Below, one piece after another: positions 1 to 13,900 of a stretch of 64,000 nt of DNA (its first letter is position 1; every line of letters begins with the position of its first letter). The position numbers and the translations under genes were made by a program. The DNA is from Phoronis australis (taxonomy: Eukaryota > Phoronida > Phoronidae), in contig NMRA01000022.1 in assembly GCA_002633005.1 (NCBI GenBank), positions 1,358,518 through 1,422,517 of the forward strand, written 5' to 3'. The notes under the pieces are model-generated. The model ran no database searches. It was not told the origin of the DNA and worked only from the letters and a program-made list of their open reading frames with translations.

Positions 1-1296
1 TTTCAATCTAATTGTGTATAGCTATCTGTATTTTACTATTATTTCCGACTGAGTCCACTTGAAAATCAGTGTATTCACTGAAGTGGTCACCCTGTCTTTT
101 AAAGAAGTTTAAATATTATAAATAAATAAACATTCCACTTGTCTTCCAAGTTATGTGACACATTGGTGACGTTTCCGTCTGTGCTTCAGCTATATTCAGT
201 ATTGTCTTTGATCTCGTCTCATTCAAGACATGTCTGTTTATTGTCTGGCCTTTGCTCGCGCTAATGAAATTTAGCAAACATAAGTCCACAGGACTTGTAC
301 AATAATTTTGTAACTCAAGCGATTGCATTTCTTGTGTTGATGATTCACTGGATTAAAATTGTCATATTTTGGCAACACTTGCTTGCACAAGCTTATTCCT
401 TGGCAGTTTATTTGATCGTCCAGTATCATAAAGCAATTTTTCACCCAACAGCACACAATAAGGCAAAAAATGAATTTTTTGATAACTAGAGACAGATTGA
501 CAGATTTCAGTGAAATCTTGACACAGAGGTATGTGACAACAATACACTGGTACCAGTCGATTTTTGGATGAATTTGATTACTGCAACACTCCCTAGTGCT
601 TGTTCCATTTTAGAGATGATGGCTGCTACCAGTTTTGATTACAAAGTGCTGTCTCCATTGTGTTATTTTGTGTCGATCTCTGCATCTGCCAAACCACATG
701 GTTGTTCTCTAAATAATGCAAAAAAGTAGACTTTGACCTTATACTTTTGGGATGCCTGGTGTTGTGTCTCTTTGTGCCATGATTGATTTGTTTGTAGTAA
801 GTTGCAAATGGTAAAAATTATTTAACCTTTTTGATTTGATGTTAGTTTTAAAAAGTTGAGGCAATAACGCTTTTTTGTCAATTTTGACTACTGCAACTGA
901 TCCTTTTAAGTTGTCTCCTTGTACCTTACCTGAAACTGGTGAACACCCCTAGAAACAAAGCGTTTACAGTGTACTGTGGGTGCATATCAACGCTTCGTGT
1001 TGCTCTTGTTGTCTACATCGAACGTAGTCAATTTGGCCCTGGGGACTTAGTGGTTTTTACAGCTGTCTTCTTTATTTTCTTCTTTCTGGAGCTGCAGCTC
1101 TGAAAAGCTTTCAGCAAAATCTTCGCACAATTTGATGTATGCTGAAGCTCGTAAGAAACGAGCGGGAAAGTGTTTTCTCACAAATGGCTCTTTTATGATT
1201 TTAGTTAAAGTTTGCTTTAGGGGTATTGTAATGCACAAAACACATGTACATATACATGTAATTTTTTTTAATTATTTGTTTAATATCTCAAATCAG
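1..1296. other. Non-coding stretch, presumably intron of PDIA4
   Basis: No exon could be recognised here on either strand. The PDIA4 exon that follows starts in the middle of the protein with a split codon, so earlier PDIA4 exons must lie beyond the left edge and this stretch is most simply an intron. Short open frames around 1047-1413 have no coherent family features. The stretch around 1244-1260 contains the ACATGTACAT-type palindrome that recurs across the window. Confidence 0.5.
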
Positions 1297-2200
1297 GTTG
1301 TATTGGATCTGACAATCGCAAGTATCCCATGCCCCCCATGGAGGAGTATGATGAGGATGAAGTTAGAGAATTCATCAAGAAGGTTCAAGATGGTACGTTT
1401 TGTAGCAAAATAATTTTGATGTCAATTTCTTTGCTTCCTTTGATTGTCGATTTTTGAGAATAATGTTCATTTCCAGAGCAAGTATATCAGAATTAAGCCC
1501 AGTGAATGGCAGCTACACTGGGATTCTGTGGACTCGTTTTCACTCCAGTTGTGTAAATGTGTTGGGAGGTGAATTTAGTCATCCCTGTCAAGTTTGAATG
1601 GTCTGTTGTGAATAACACTAGCAGCTTTTTTCATAATGTACAAAGCCCATTGTTTTGATGGGTATCACCTTTTTACCACTAATTTCCTTGGCAATGAGAT
1701 TAAAATACTGCCAATCTTATGCATATGTCTTTATAGGCTCTACGTTATTAAAGGTCAATGCTTATTTGATTTTTACCATTTTTCCAGGAAAAGCTGAAGT
1801 ACACTTAAAATCTCAACCAGTACCAAAGGGCAAGCAGGGACCCGTAGCCGTCGTCGTTGGAAAGAATTTTGATAAGGTTGTCATGGATACCAAGAAGGAC
1901 GTGCTGATTGAGTTTTATGCCCCTTGGTGTGGTCACTGTAAATCACTGGAGCCAAAGTACAAAAAACTTGCAAAGAAGTTGAAAGAGGAGAAAAATCTTG
2001 TCATCGCCAAGATGGATTCCACCGCAAATGATGCTCCTTCGCAGTTCAAAGTTGAGGGATTCCCCACCCTTTATTTCGCACCGTCCAACAACAAAGACAC
2101 TCCTATCAAATTTGATGGCAATAGGGAAGTTGATGATCTACTTAAATTTATCAAGGAGCACGCCACTGTATCAATGAAAGAGAGTAAAGATGAGCTGTAG
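1297..2200 (+). CDS. PDIA4: Protein disulfide-isomerase A4 (ERp72), last two exons
   Basis: This is the C-terminal part of PDIA4, an ER-lumen oxidoreductase that forms and rearranges disulfides in secretory proteins. Exon one is 1297-1392, between a CAG acceptor and GGTACGT, and encodes a segment around KYPMPPMEEYDEDEVREFIK. It ends one base into a codon and joins exon two, 1788-2200, at a glycine codon. Exon two carries the last thioredoxin-like domain: the linker KSQPVPKG, the active site WCGHC at 1925-1939 (FYAPWCGHCK), the cis-proline loop in VEGFPTLYFAP, and a C-terminal KDEL retrieval signal before the stop at 2198-2200. The KSQPVPK linker and VVVGK strand are characteristic of PDIA4 rather than PDIA3. 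The N-terminal domains lie off the window. No defect is visible. Confidence 0.95.
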
Positions 2201-2406
2201 CCATAGTTGGTTTTAGTCTTGAATCATACTCGCCTTGTTTAATTGTTTAATACTGCTTGTATTTGATGCAACAATATTTTATTTGCAATGGTGTACTGGC
2301 ATTGGTTCATGAAGTACATGACCAACTAAGTTAGTTTATTCTTTAAGTGCTCATAATCCCGCATTTCATCAAAAAAATGAATTTTTGATTTAAAACACTG
2401 TGCTAT

Positions 2407-2412
2407 AATAAA
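2407..2412 (+). terminator. Candidate polyadenylation signal of PDIA4
   Basis: A canonical AATAAA lies 207 nt after the PDIA4 stop codon, a usual 3' UTR length. Cleavage would be expected 10-30 nt further on. No cDNA evidence is available. Confidence 0.6.
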
Positions 2413-4965
2413 TACGTCCCTTACTCAAGTGAGGAGTGACTTGTGGTCTTGCGAAGAACTCATGCTTAGTTATTCCTCGAGACCTTGGTCGGTACATAAA
2501 ATGACGCACCGTGGCAAGCCAATTTTTAAGTGTTAACTTTAAAAAGAGCTTAATCTCTAGAAATAACGACCAGAAAGTTCTTTCAAAGCCAAGAAATCAC
2601 TTCGAACTTGACTAAGAAAGAATTCAAGACCAATTTCATAATGGTAAGTGGTTTAAATCAAAGTTGTTTTTGTGATGGAAGGCAGGTCTACAGTGACTTA
2701 GCATTTCATGTTTCATTATTTTATCGTTTGTCCTTTGCGTGTTTTTCTACGTGACATTCCTAAAATGTTCAAAACATGAATGAACAGTTTAAAATTCATC
2801 ATGAAATTTTATATTTAAGGATGATGGTTAAAAGCTGAAAGTGAAGCCGGATAGCTCTCAAATAATAGTGCAACTTACACTAGGTACACCTGTGTAGTTT
2901 CTGTAGACTGGGTGTAGGAATAATGGTGTTCAGTTTAGGACAAGATAAAATGGGTGGATTGGATTTGCAGGCAATGTCGCCCACGAGTGGGTGATCACAA
3001 GAAGTCAGAATGCTAAAATTCGTTGCCAGATAAGTTTGACTACAGTAACCCTGCTGATGTCTCGATTTCAATTCAAGTATTCACTTGTCAAAGGGGCCAC
3101 GTTGTCATTTTTGTACCAGGTTGAAAAGGCAATGTGCAGATATAAACCAGAAAGAATGCATTTTGTCAAGAGTTGAATGTTTACCTCCAGAGAACAAACG
3201 TGTTTGTAATTACTGTAATTTTGGTCAACTATTGCCAACCATAATCTTGTTCATGTCTATTGTTAACAGAAAACAATATATTTCGTTTTTCTCTTGTTAT
3301 GAGACTGCATTTGTTTGTTTGATAGTGCTGCACACATTAATTGCGAGTTTGGCAAGACTACATGTATGCTTGGTGAAATGAAAGGTCTTGCCACAGAGTG
3401 CAATCGGTAGACATTTCCAGCCACACACCAGGAAAATGGCATGCCATGGTTACTTGGTGTTGAATTCCAGGAGTAGGGGGTGGATTGGTCCTCGCAATCC
3501 ATGTAGTGTCTATTGGGAAGCATCCTTTGTTTAAGATAAAATTCATGCAACACACAACCATAATCAAGATTCACAATTTTAATTTCAGATCTGTCCTACT
3601 TCTTAGATAATCTTCAGATGCTTTCCTCACTTCTACATTGTATACAACAGTTGGTATAATGCGTATATAGTATCTCTTGGTGAACTGCAGTGGTTCAGTG
3701 AGACAAGTGATGGAATAATACTCACAAAGTGTGATCTTCACTCAACTTGCACAATTTCCAGGCTTCAGTTGTCTTGACAAGTCAGATATTGCCTTATGCA
3801 GTGAAAATATCAGGAAACTGTTTTGGTCAGATGTTGAGTTTAACTACGATGATCTTACTTGTACCTAATCAGAGTTCACATCTACTTTGAACATTGGAAT
3901 TCTTTCAAAGAACAAAATACCATTTAATTCCATTCCATTTCAACACACATGAGTTCAACAACAAAAACATGCTAATGAAAATTGCCCCAGAAACCTTTGA
4001 CATAGCAACAGTCAAAAATTACCATAAGAGTAAGATAGAAGCAACCCATCCATCCAACATTTGAAGTCAGTCTCGAACAGGACAATTATAATTGTCATTA
4101 ATTTCCATTATGGTAAAGCCACAGCTTCACACCTGAAACTTTATACACAATAAATTGTACTAAGAACGAAATTAGACAAGGTTTTGAACAGCTTCAGTAA
4201 GCATACTACAAAACAACCAGAATGTAGAGTAATGTTGAACGATGCCTAGTAAACTGATTGTCAAAGACAGTGGTGACATTCAATCAACCTTTGGGGATCA
4301 ATTTTCAACATGCAAATAATTTTTCATTATTCAGCTGCAGATTAGAATAACTTAACAAATAATCAACCTCGCAGAACACCTACAGTTCAAAACAAACTTC
4401 GAGAGAACTGCCAAGCCTGAATAAACATTTTGCCAGAATTCTTCAGCAGTTAAGTTGAATTTTTATCACAATGAAATGGCAATTTTGTCACAACTAGAGT
4501 TTAATCTGAGATTATTAGGCCTGGCTGGTAATTGTTGATGTTATAACTTGGCGAGTAAACAAAATTTTGGTGATGTGAATGGAGCAACACCAGTCAAGAC
4601 TTAGACACAACTGAAACGTATAGTAGTCTATCATAAACGGATATTTAGTTGTGATTTTGTGTGTTGAAACTTTGTCCAATTTTGACAAGGCCAATGATAG
4701 ATAGAGTTGTACACTGGTGAGTCATGTGTAGAGCATATTCTCAAATTCAGTTTCAAGGGATGTCGTTTCAGGAGCAGCATCTCCAGTGTGCTCCTTGACA
4801 AATAAGAAAACTGACAAATCAGGAATATCATAAAAATTAAAAGAATTTAAAAATGGATTCTGTGTCTTGAGAAACCAATTCAACAGCAGCTCTCACCATG
4901 CCACCATTTTGGTCATTAACAACTGCCATCAGGCACTCACACAACCTAGTGTTACTGCCACCTGT
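2413..4965. other. Convergent intergenic region and probable ASNS 3' UTR
   Basis: PDIA4 (plus) and ASNS (minus) converge here. No convincing exon is seen. Part of the right side is presumably ASNS 3' UTR. A minus-strand AATAAA occurs at 2335-2340 (TTTATT on the plus strand) but is far away and inside the PDIA4 3' UTR; a weaker minus-strand ATTAAA occurs near 4501-4506. The small Cys-rich open frame near 3085-3381 lacks a domain pattern and is not called. Confidence 0.5.
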
Positions 4966-7900
4966 CTAGTCACTGGACTTGTAGTGTTGTAGCGTCCTGG
5001 CTGAGGGATCACTAGCAGCGATCCACTTGGGCATCCAATAATAGGGGATCCAGCGAGAACAGCCGGGGTAGTAGGATTCAAAGATCTTACGGTAGTAGTA
5101 TGCCTCCTTGGTTCGTGGTGGGTTGTACTTGTATACGTCAGGTGACAGCTCCATGGCCTCGTCCTCAATCTGTAACAACAGGACAAAGTGAATGAATACG
5201 ATCCAGATAAAGTTTTGCCATTTGGCCAATCACTTGTAATTTATTGAATCTGTGACAAAAAAGTACACCGAACTTGTGTAGCAGAACAAAATTGTCAATG
5301 CATTCTGTCAGAAGTGAGTTAAAAATAGTGCCTGAAGTGCCTTTTGTAACTGAAAGGAACTTTATGACTTGATACCGGTACACATTCTGACAATCAATCA
5401 ACAGCCTTGAAGTCCTGTTTGGACAACTCAACCGGTCAGAAAGTCAGGTGCAGGTTTAGATCAAAGTCACCATGTCGTTGTGATTATTTAAATAGTCTCA
5501 GGCTGCTGAGTTATCGTTCTCTAGATAATGAGACCCATCATAAACACATTGGGGGTGACAGTATTTTTAATAGCACGTCGTTTGAATAGTTTGCGAAAAG
5601 CATGGCTGCGTGATTAGATTTTTGAATTAATTGAAAATTGGACAAGAAATGTAATTTCTACAACCTAAAGCGTTTGTTTCGTGTTGCAATAATATGTTCC
5701 TCATTAATTTTTCTGGGAATGCAACATAATTGGGCCAATTACCAAACCACCAGAAACCAGTTGGATTTTGAGGTAAGCCAAGTGTCATCGTACAATACTT
5801 GGCATGACAAACAATAAACAGGGAGTACAAAGTAAGTAAATAAATTTTAGTAGTTCATAAATTGATAATTATTCTTCACACAAACTTGGGTATTTCTACA
5901 TTCATGATAACCATATCCTCACGTCATTGTTACATAACTTCCAAACCCACCTGTTCCTCCACATGGTCCTGTAGTATCTCATACCATGACTTCTTCAGTG
6001 ACGACACACCATCACTGAATGCCTCCTTTGGTCGCCACAGCACATCCTCAGGAATCAAGTCGGTGCCCTCGAAGGCCGAGCGCAACAGGTGCTTCTCCAC
6101 ACCTTTCTTGGGTACTCGTGCCTCAAGAGGTAAGCCCAGGTAGTAGCTGGTAAACTGGTGGTCCAGGAAGGGCACACGTAGTTCCAGCCTAAGAAGGTTT
6201 AGAAAGCTGCCAGTGAGTTTTAGCAAAATGCGCGTACACATGCATGCGTGTGTGTTTGTGTGTGTGTGCGTGTGTGCCCTTTGATGAAATATCTGTCACA
6301 AAAAGCAAACGAGGAATAACAGAAAGCAATTTAGACTCTGGATGATTTGCCCAAACTACTCACCCATGAGCCGCAGTCGTCCTATCAGCTCGCAATACAT
6401 CATACAAGTAAAGATCCTCTTGAAGCCGTCGGGACTCTGCGTCACCATCTTCAGGGTTGGGACTTTTGTGAAAATAGATGTATCCCTGTGCCAGTTCGTC
6501 ACTACCCTCCCCTGACATGATCACGACTGAGTCAGTCTTCTCACGGATATACTTCGACACCAGGTACATACCTAAGCAGAGGAAAAATTCACAATACAGG
6601 CTATCTGACTCATAAACTGTGACTATGCTCTCACTGAAAAAATGGGGGAATTTAAGATCAAAATTAGCCTGCTACTTTCAATTACACGCAATTTTCTTCA
6701 ATCGCATTTCCTTGACAACTAGTTATTTATATACATCACGGAAGTCTTCCATAAACTAGCCCCTTCTTAAAGTGGAACTTAATACACGTTTACTCAATCC
6801 TCATCTCTGTGATTGCTTAGTGAAATTACTGACTGTAGTTAGAAACACAATACATAGCGACAATGTGAATATCAAGTAGGGTGAAAATTGCTAAATGTTT
6901 TAAGAACGAGTTTTGTGTCGAAAACGAATCTGCCCTAAATCACTCAACCATGTCGAGTAAGTATCGTTACGTGGTGTTGAGGAATAACACTGCATGATGC
7001 AGGTTATGTGAGCACCCAAGGTATGTCATTAGTGCAAAGGTCACTTATAAATTTGCAAAAAAAATTTGTTTTCACATTTGCCAGTTGTCAACGAATACAA
7101 CTTCAGCACTTTGCTTAGCGTAGATGATGTTGCAATTATAGCTGTGTCGTGTCGTTTAGTTCCTGCTTTACATTAGCATTAAGTTCGGAGCATGCAATCT
7201 CTAAATAATGTATAATACGTAATAACCCATATTTGAATGTTTTCCAAATTAAAGAAAGAAAGACAAACTAATTAATATAATTCATGAGTCAGATTCTTCA
7301 AGTGACGTCATATACTTGTGCACATCTATGGAGTACTTCATCAAAATTGTTGTAAATATTTCTGACAGAGCCCAACTGGGAAACAGCGAAATTACTGATA
7401 AGTACTTCATACTTAGGCTTTCAAATATGCTATGATTTTTTTTGTAAAACAAAATACAATTTCCAGAAAAAAAACAACTTACGTTTATGCAGGACCATAT
7501 TGACAAAATGTGTGTGTATTTAGACAAAATTAGATAAAACTAAAGATTTTAACTCAGTAAAAGTGTATGTTTTCCCAATCTGTTACTAACCAGGTCACAT
7601 GACCAAGCTTTTTTAGTGAAATTTAAACTAAAGAAAGGACAAGATACAAAACAACAATATCAAAAACACGAACAAAGTCTATTAGATTTAAATGTTCGAG
7701 GTGAAATCTCAAAAACGTTGATCACTTTGAGCAACTTAAAGTTTTTACATAAAAATCATGAAAGTCATAGCCCCTTGTGCAAAAACACAATATTTTAAAA
7801 AGTTAAATATCCCTAACAGCATTTTGGAAAACACTACATAAATCCCAGTTCGAACTGAACATTTCTTAAGAATACAAACAGCCATTTCTAAGACATGATG

Positions 7901-10900
7901 TTCCAAATTTTGAAATTTTTCTTTTAAGGTTGTTCAAGGTCAAATCTTAAAAAAACAGATATCACGTTTAGAATAGGCTACTAAACAAACCTACCTACTG
8001 ATGCCCGTATCGTGGTGATGTCATAGCTCTCCAAGTGGTAAATCACTTCCTTCACAGCTTCACAACCCTCCTCTGCAGTAAACATCACCTCATGGTGCTC
8101 AGTACCCAGATGTTTAGCTACCTATCACCATAAGTACAGGGTGATATATCAAAAGTACCCACCATAAGAACGGGGTGATGAAAAGGGAGATGACGAGAAA
8201 TGCATTGTCATATAAAGGGAGACAGAGTTATAAAAATTTTGGGAGCCCTAATCTTACATTTCTCCTATTTGTCAAAATTTAAACTCTCAGAAGTTCAGGA
8301 TAATACAAAAGCGAACTGCAGCATTACAGGATCCTATGGTATGGAGAAAGCTAGTCGTAATCCCAACCAAATCTAGTTTATTTTATGTATTGGCTTTGGC
8401 GTTGAGATTCTCACAGCCCACTTTTTTACAGACTTATGATCTTTACAGCTTTAACCACAACACAGCTATATTCAATTGTAATCAAGTAGCTTGTGATTTG
8501 TTTGTGGTCTGTGGTCAGTTGGTTTCAAAAGCCAGCTGTTTACAATATGCACACATATAACCTAAAGGCACCAAAAAACTACCATGACTGAGTGCAAACT
8601 GTCTGTCCAATGACCCTTTAGGTTGATATAAAGGTCAAATCAGGGTCAGATAAACACAACTCACAAAGGCCAATCACTTCAGACTGAAACCTGTAACCTC
8701 AAATTCTAAATGCAGCTTAAAGTTGAGGAATACTTGTTTTAACACTTTAATTGGTTACAAATCGAATCGTTTGGAATTGAAGCCAGACAAGATTCCATTT
8801 GTTTTGATAAAGTTTCAATTTTTTTCCACAAACACATTGAGGTCATTTAATTGTCGTCTTTGATTGGCAACATTTGAGACTGGGGACGCAAATCACATCA
8901 AACATCAGAGCTCAACGCTAATAAAATCGGCAGGTTGCATTTTGCGACCTAGGCAAAATCCCAGGTCGCATTTTCGAAATCCAGCTTGCATTGATTCATA
9001 AATGCCAGGTCACAAAATTTTCGCGCCATTTTTATGCGCCAAAATTAATTTTTTTGATCATCGAGAAAATGTTTAGATTATGCTTTTACTTGCAGCGTTA
9101 AATACTCACAAATTTCAGATTCCAAAATTGTCTTCGTTCATGCAGGTACAGCGTTACTGTTCTTCACGACCGCCTTGAAAGGCTCTAGAGCGCAAGGCAA
9201 TTTGCCGACGTGAATGTTGAATTAGTGCTCTCTAACTGACATGTGAATTCGAGTAGCCAAGTTTGCGATATAAGGGGAGAAAATGCCCATTGAAAAAGTA
9301 TCCGGGATTTTGCTAGGTCTAACCTGCTACTGGCTGTCATCAAAGTCGTTAAAGATTCAAATCAACTCTGAGTGCAAATTTCCCGGCTCCGTTTTTTTGT
9401 TCGCAGCCCAAATTTTGCAACTTGACTTTTGAAAAACATCTGTCGAAAAAAATCTGTGAAATGATGCCCTAACCGAATAAACGATTCAGTGCAAATTTTA
9501 CAACAAAAATGTGGTACTTATGCTGTTTACGTAGCGCTACTCAACAATTAGCCTCGAAATAATTCCCGACTCCCTGAGTGAGTTTCCATTGGGTAATGGC
9601 AAGTTTGCTCCTCAATACCTTTCAAGTACGGGAAAAAAAGATCAGTCACAAAACGACACGCATGTCACTAGTGCTAACTTTCTTTTGGAGGTATAAAACA
9701 AAGCCGGGAATTGTTTTTTTACACTATTGAGAAAAGACATTTTTTGAAAATTGGTTGTGTAAACTGAGACTGGCACACCATATAGGCTGCGTGTCAATTT
9801 TAAACCACGCGCGGTCGTTTGTAGTGCGCTATGATGGGTGCTAGCCTGAACTGTGGGCGCTTAATAGGAAATTATCAAAAGTTCAGGGGGAACGCTTTGT
9901 AGATCAATGAGCGCTTCAAAGGTAGGGAGTAAACTTGTGCGTGAGCACAGTCGATAACCTGAGTGTTTGCAGTAAAAAGATATCAAAAGACTACAATGAT
10001 AAGACACGTTATAATAACATGATTTTGCGAGGCAAACTCCATCTAGTAGGGGTAACTTTCTGGATATCGTTATCACCTACACCATAAAATTTTAGCCACC
10101 CAGAATAATTTTGTTTTTAATTGCCTGCTTCAGCCGGAACAAGATTGTTTCTATTGGAGTCTGAACATTTTTATGGCAGCGGTGGTCCGGGGAGCGAAAA
10201 GTTGGCGGGGAGGGGGTGTATGAAGAGAAGAATAAAAAGTTCGCTAACCACAATTTCGCATCTAGTACCCGTTTCGTTGCAATAGCTGGCTACGGGCATA
10301 GAATATTGGGTTTAGAGAACATCAATCTCAGGGAAGATCGGAACCGGAAAATATCAGTTCTGGTTTATGTCAGTCGAGGGTGAATATCGTAAAGATCGGG
10401 TCTTTTATAACCGCCGCAAATCTATCAGGGGGTTCATTTTCAAATAAACCATTGGCACCCAGGTGCTTAACAGAGCCAAGCCGGTATACTCTTTCAAGTA
10501 GGACTGTCGCTGTTCTCTTTTGATGTGCAGCTTTGAACTGGTGCACACGCGTGAGTTCAAGCACTTGAATCGCTGGAATAGGCCTACACGTTACATTGGC
10601 AACAACGTGTGAAAGACAAATCATATTTCACGCACGTAGCTCCAGAAACAATTAAGTAAAGGGGTTTGAGAATTTCTTGGGAACTGAAAGTAACGATGTG
10701 ATCGTCATTTGACGATAAATAAGGTTGTCATTTTCACTTTGGCTGTCTTATGGGATAAAAACGAGGTGCACATCTCTCACTCTCATGCAATCACGATTGT
10801 CTGCCGGGACTGCTTGCACGCTAACAACGGAACCGACCAGCGCCCCAATACGATATCAGGGATATTGTCGTGGATATTTGGTACATGTAATAAGGACATC

Positions 10901-13900
10901 TTATGCAAAAAATAAACATATTTGTCTACCACAAAGTTTGGTAAGTGTTGATCGGTTAAGAATTAAAAGAAACACTGCTGCTTTGTGACGTTTTTTAACG
11001 TGTTATGCAGTGGCCCGAAACTTTCTTCGGCGAATCCGGAAATTTCCTAACTTCGGGTCAGGAATGCGACCTGCAGCTCGTTAAGACGAGCCCTGAACAT
11101 GCAGATTTGTATTGAAAAACTAACGACCCATTTTCCTTAAATTCATGTTGAATATACTACAAATGACAAGCTACTAACCTTCCTTGCATTGAGTACATCA
11201 GGAGATTCTTCACCCATTCCAATGGAGAATGTTTGTATCTTGTACGGTAGTTTGAGTTCATTAGCACACTGTACAACCAGGGCTGCGACTAGACTAGAGT
11301 CTAGACCACCTGAAAATGTAGTCAAAGATGTTTCAATGGAATTTGTATTGTATGTGCACAAATGTTATCAAAATAAAATCTAAAATAAAATCAAAAAAGC
11401 TTTGCATTTGGCTATAAACTGACAGTTTTGAAGGTTTTTACTATATACTCACAAGTGCATCTGGTGGTGTTAAAAAAAACTAAGAATTGTTCACCTCCTG
11501 TGTTTGAATGGATAATTATGCTAATCTCGGTTAGCTTTAAAAATCCAAATGCATCAAGTCCACAACACCACTTAGGCTATAAAGATGAAAAACATGTCTC
11601 CCTATTTACCTGACAAGAGACACCCAATCCGTCTCTGAGATGCCATCCTCTTTTTAACAGCTGCTTTTAACAGATTACGGATGTTGAGTTTGACATCCAC
11701 GGGATCTGCAAGTGGCCAATTCAAATCATTGTCAGTACTAAAATGTCGTACACACATGTACATATATGAAGTTTAGGAGACTGAAAGTGAATCCATCTCA
11801 CTCCTGAACCATACTTTAATGGAAACAATGCTTAACAGCATCTGTACCGTTTTTATCTATAAACAGAGTCAAGGGCAACATGACAGCAATTTAAGTAACA
11901 ATTCTAAAATCAGCCTCGTGAAATTGTCCGACAGAAATTATCCGACAAGCAGCAATTGACACATTTGTCACAGAAAGAAATTTCAATGGGAGAATAAGTC
12001 TTGCAAAATGACCACTGCAACAATATAAGATATCAACCATTCAACTGATTGTAGTACTTAGCGCACCTTACGGCTATTAAACTAAATCTAAAATCCTGTG
12101 AGAATTTTTAGGTTTATCAGCATCTACATCATTTTATTTGGTGTTAAGGAAAGTTGAGAACGATGTGAATAACAATTCTAAAATCAGACTGATGATATTT
12201 TCTGACAAACGGGAATCGACGCATGTGTCTCAGTGAGAATAGCTTTTGCTAAATGAACACTCCAACAAATGATAGTTGTTGTAGTTAGCACTTCTTATTT
12301 TACCATATTCTAGATATAACCTACAATGCTTAGTTTGACTCTTTTATTCCCAGTACTTGGTTTGTGAACTTGGTCAGTTTGAACACTTACCAACAGGGGG
12401 TGCTAGTGTCATATACTTAGGAGGCATTCCTATTTCATGGAATTTGATTTTCTCCCTCAGTTTCGCTTTGCCGCTGTTGTCTACAACATACTCCTCAATA
12501 TACCCAGGTGAGAACGGGTCCACAGAGATGTTCTTTTCACTAACATTTTGAAGACCTGAAATACACAATCAGTTAATCATACAATGTACTACAACCCAAA
12601 ACCGATCACAAAATCTGTTTCCCATGTTGGCAGCTACTGAGCAGTTGACTTGTCATTCCAACAGATCTGACAGAATTTCACAAGTGCTCAGCCGACGGAA
12701 AATTCCAGGACAACTTGTTTGATTATTTTTCATGTGCAGGTCATCTTGTACGACAGCACTTTAGCCTTAGACCAGTTGACAAGGAAGCTAGGCATTCTTC
12801 ATATTGGCGCTGAACATGGATCATACATGTAACATTTTGGCACCGATAGTATAATCACCTTTAGCCTCAGAGCAGATGGCTAGGAATCCATCCTGTGTAT
12901 AAGCCCTGAACATGGGTCGTACACCATACGTGTCACGACCTAGAAACACCTTCCTCTCCGCAGTATCCAGAATACAGAAAGCGAACACACCATCCAGGTG
13001 TTGGGCAGCGAACTCAATCCCGCCATGGTTGTACAGATGCAGAATGGCCTCGCCATCACACGCAGTCTCGTATGGGAAGTCGAATTTCTTTTGAACCTTT
13101 TAAAGAAGAACAAATTGTAAGGTGCTAGTACTATCCCACACTTTTCTTTACTAGATAAATGCCTACCTTCATAAATCTTGGAATAGGATCTGAGTACATG
13201 AATGTTGCACCCTTTCAAGATATGATTACCACTGACAGAACTAGCCCATTAAGTCAGTTTTTAAGGACTAGTCAATATGTAAGGACAAGTCAATATTAAA
13301 ATTCCAACCAATATGCAAGGACTTTTCAATATGTAAGGACTAGTCAATAATCAATCAAGGGCTATAGTCAATATGTCAGGACTATCCAATATGCAAGGAT
13401 TACCCAGTATGCAACTGCAGTGATCTCCTAGACATGTAACACGGTGATGCGCCACCTTTGAAATGTTTTACGCCATGTGTGGAACTCATGAGCAGTGTTT
13501 GAAAAGCCCTGAGCCATGTTTGAAATCTGAAGCCATGTTTGCAAAGGCAGCCAAATGAGAGATACAAGATAAATGAAATGTACTAGTGTTGCATAGTGGT
13601 ACTTATTTTGATCATTTTGAATTGAAAATGATAGCTACATGCCAAGCATGTGAAAATAATGTGTAACAAATTGTTGTTTTTCTGAATTAACATAATGGAA
13701 TTTAGGATACAAAAACATGATGCTGAATTTGTACTATATATATATGAATTTTTACTATGCAAAAACCAGTCAATATGCATGGACTGGTCAATATTCAAGA
13801 ACGAGTCAGTAATATTCAAGGGCTAGCCAATATTCAAGAACTAACTCAATATTCAAGGACTAGTCAATATAAAAGGACTAAATATACAAGGACTAGCAAA

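Noticed and set aside
3085-3381. Cys-rich plus-strand open frame
   Set aside because: The cysteine spacing fits no known zinc finger or secreted module, and it lies between convergent genes without splice signals.
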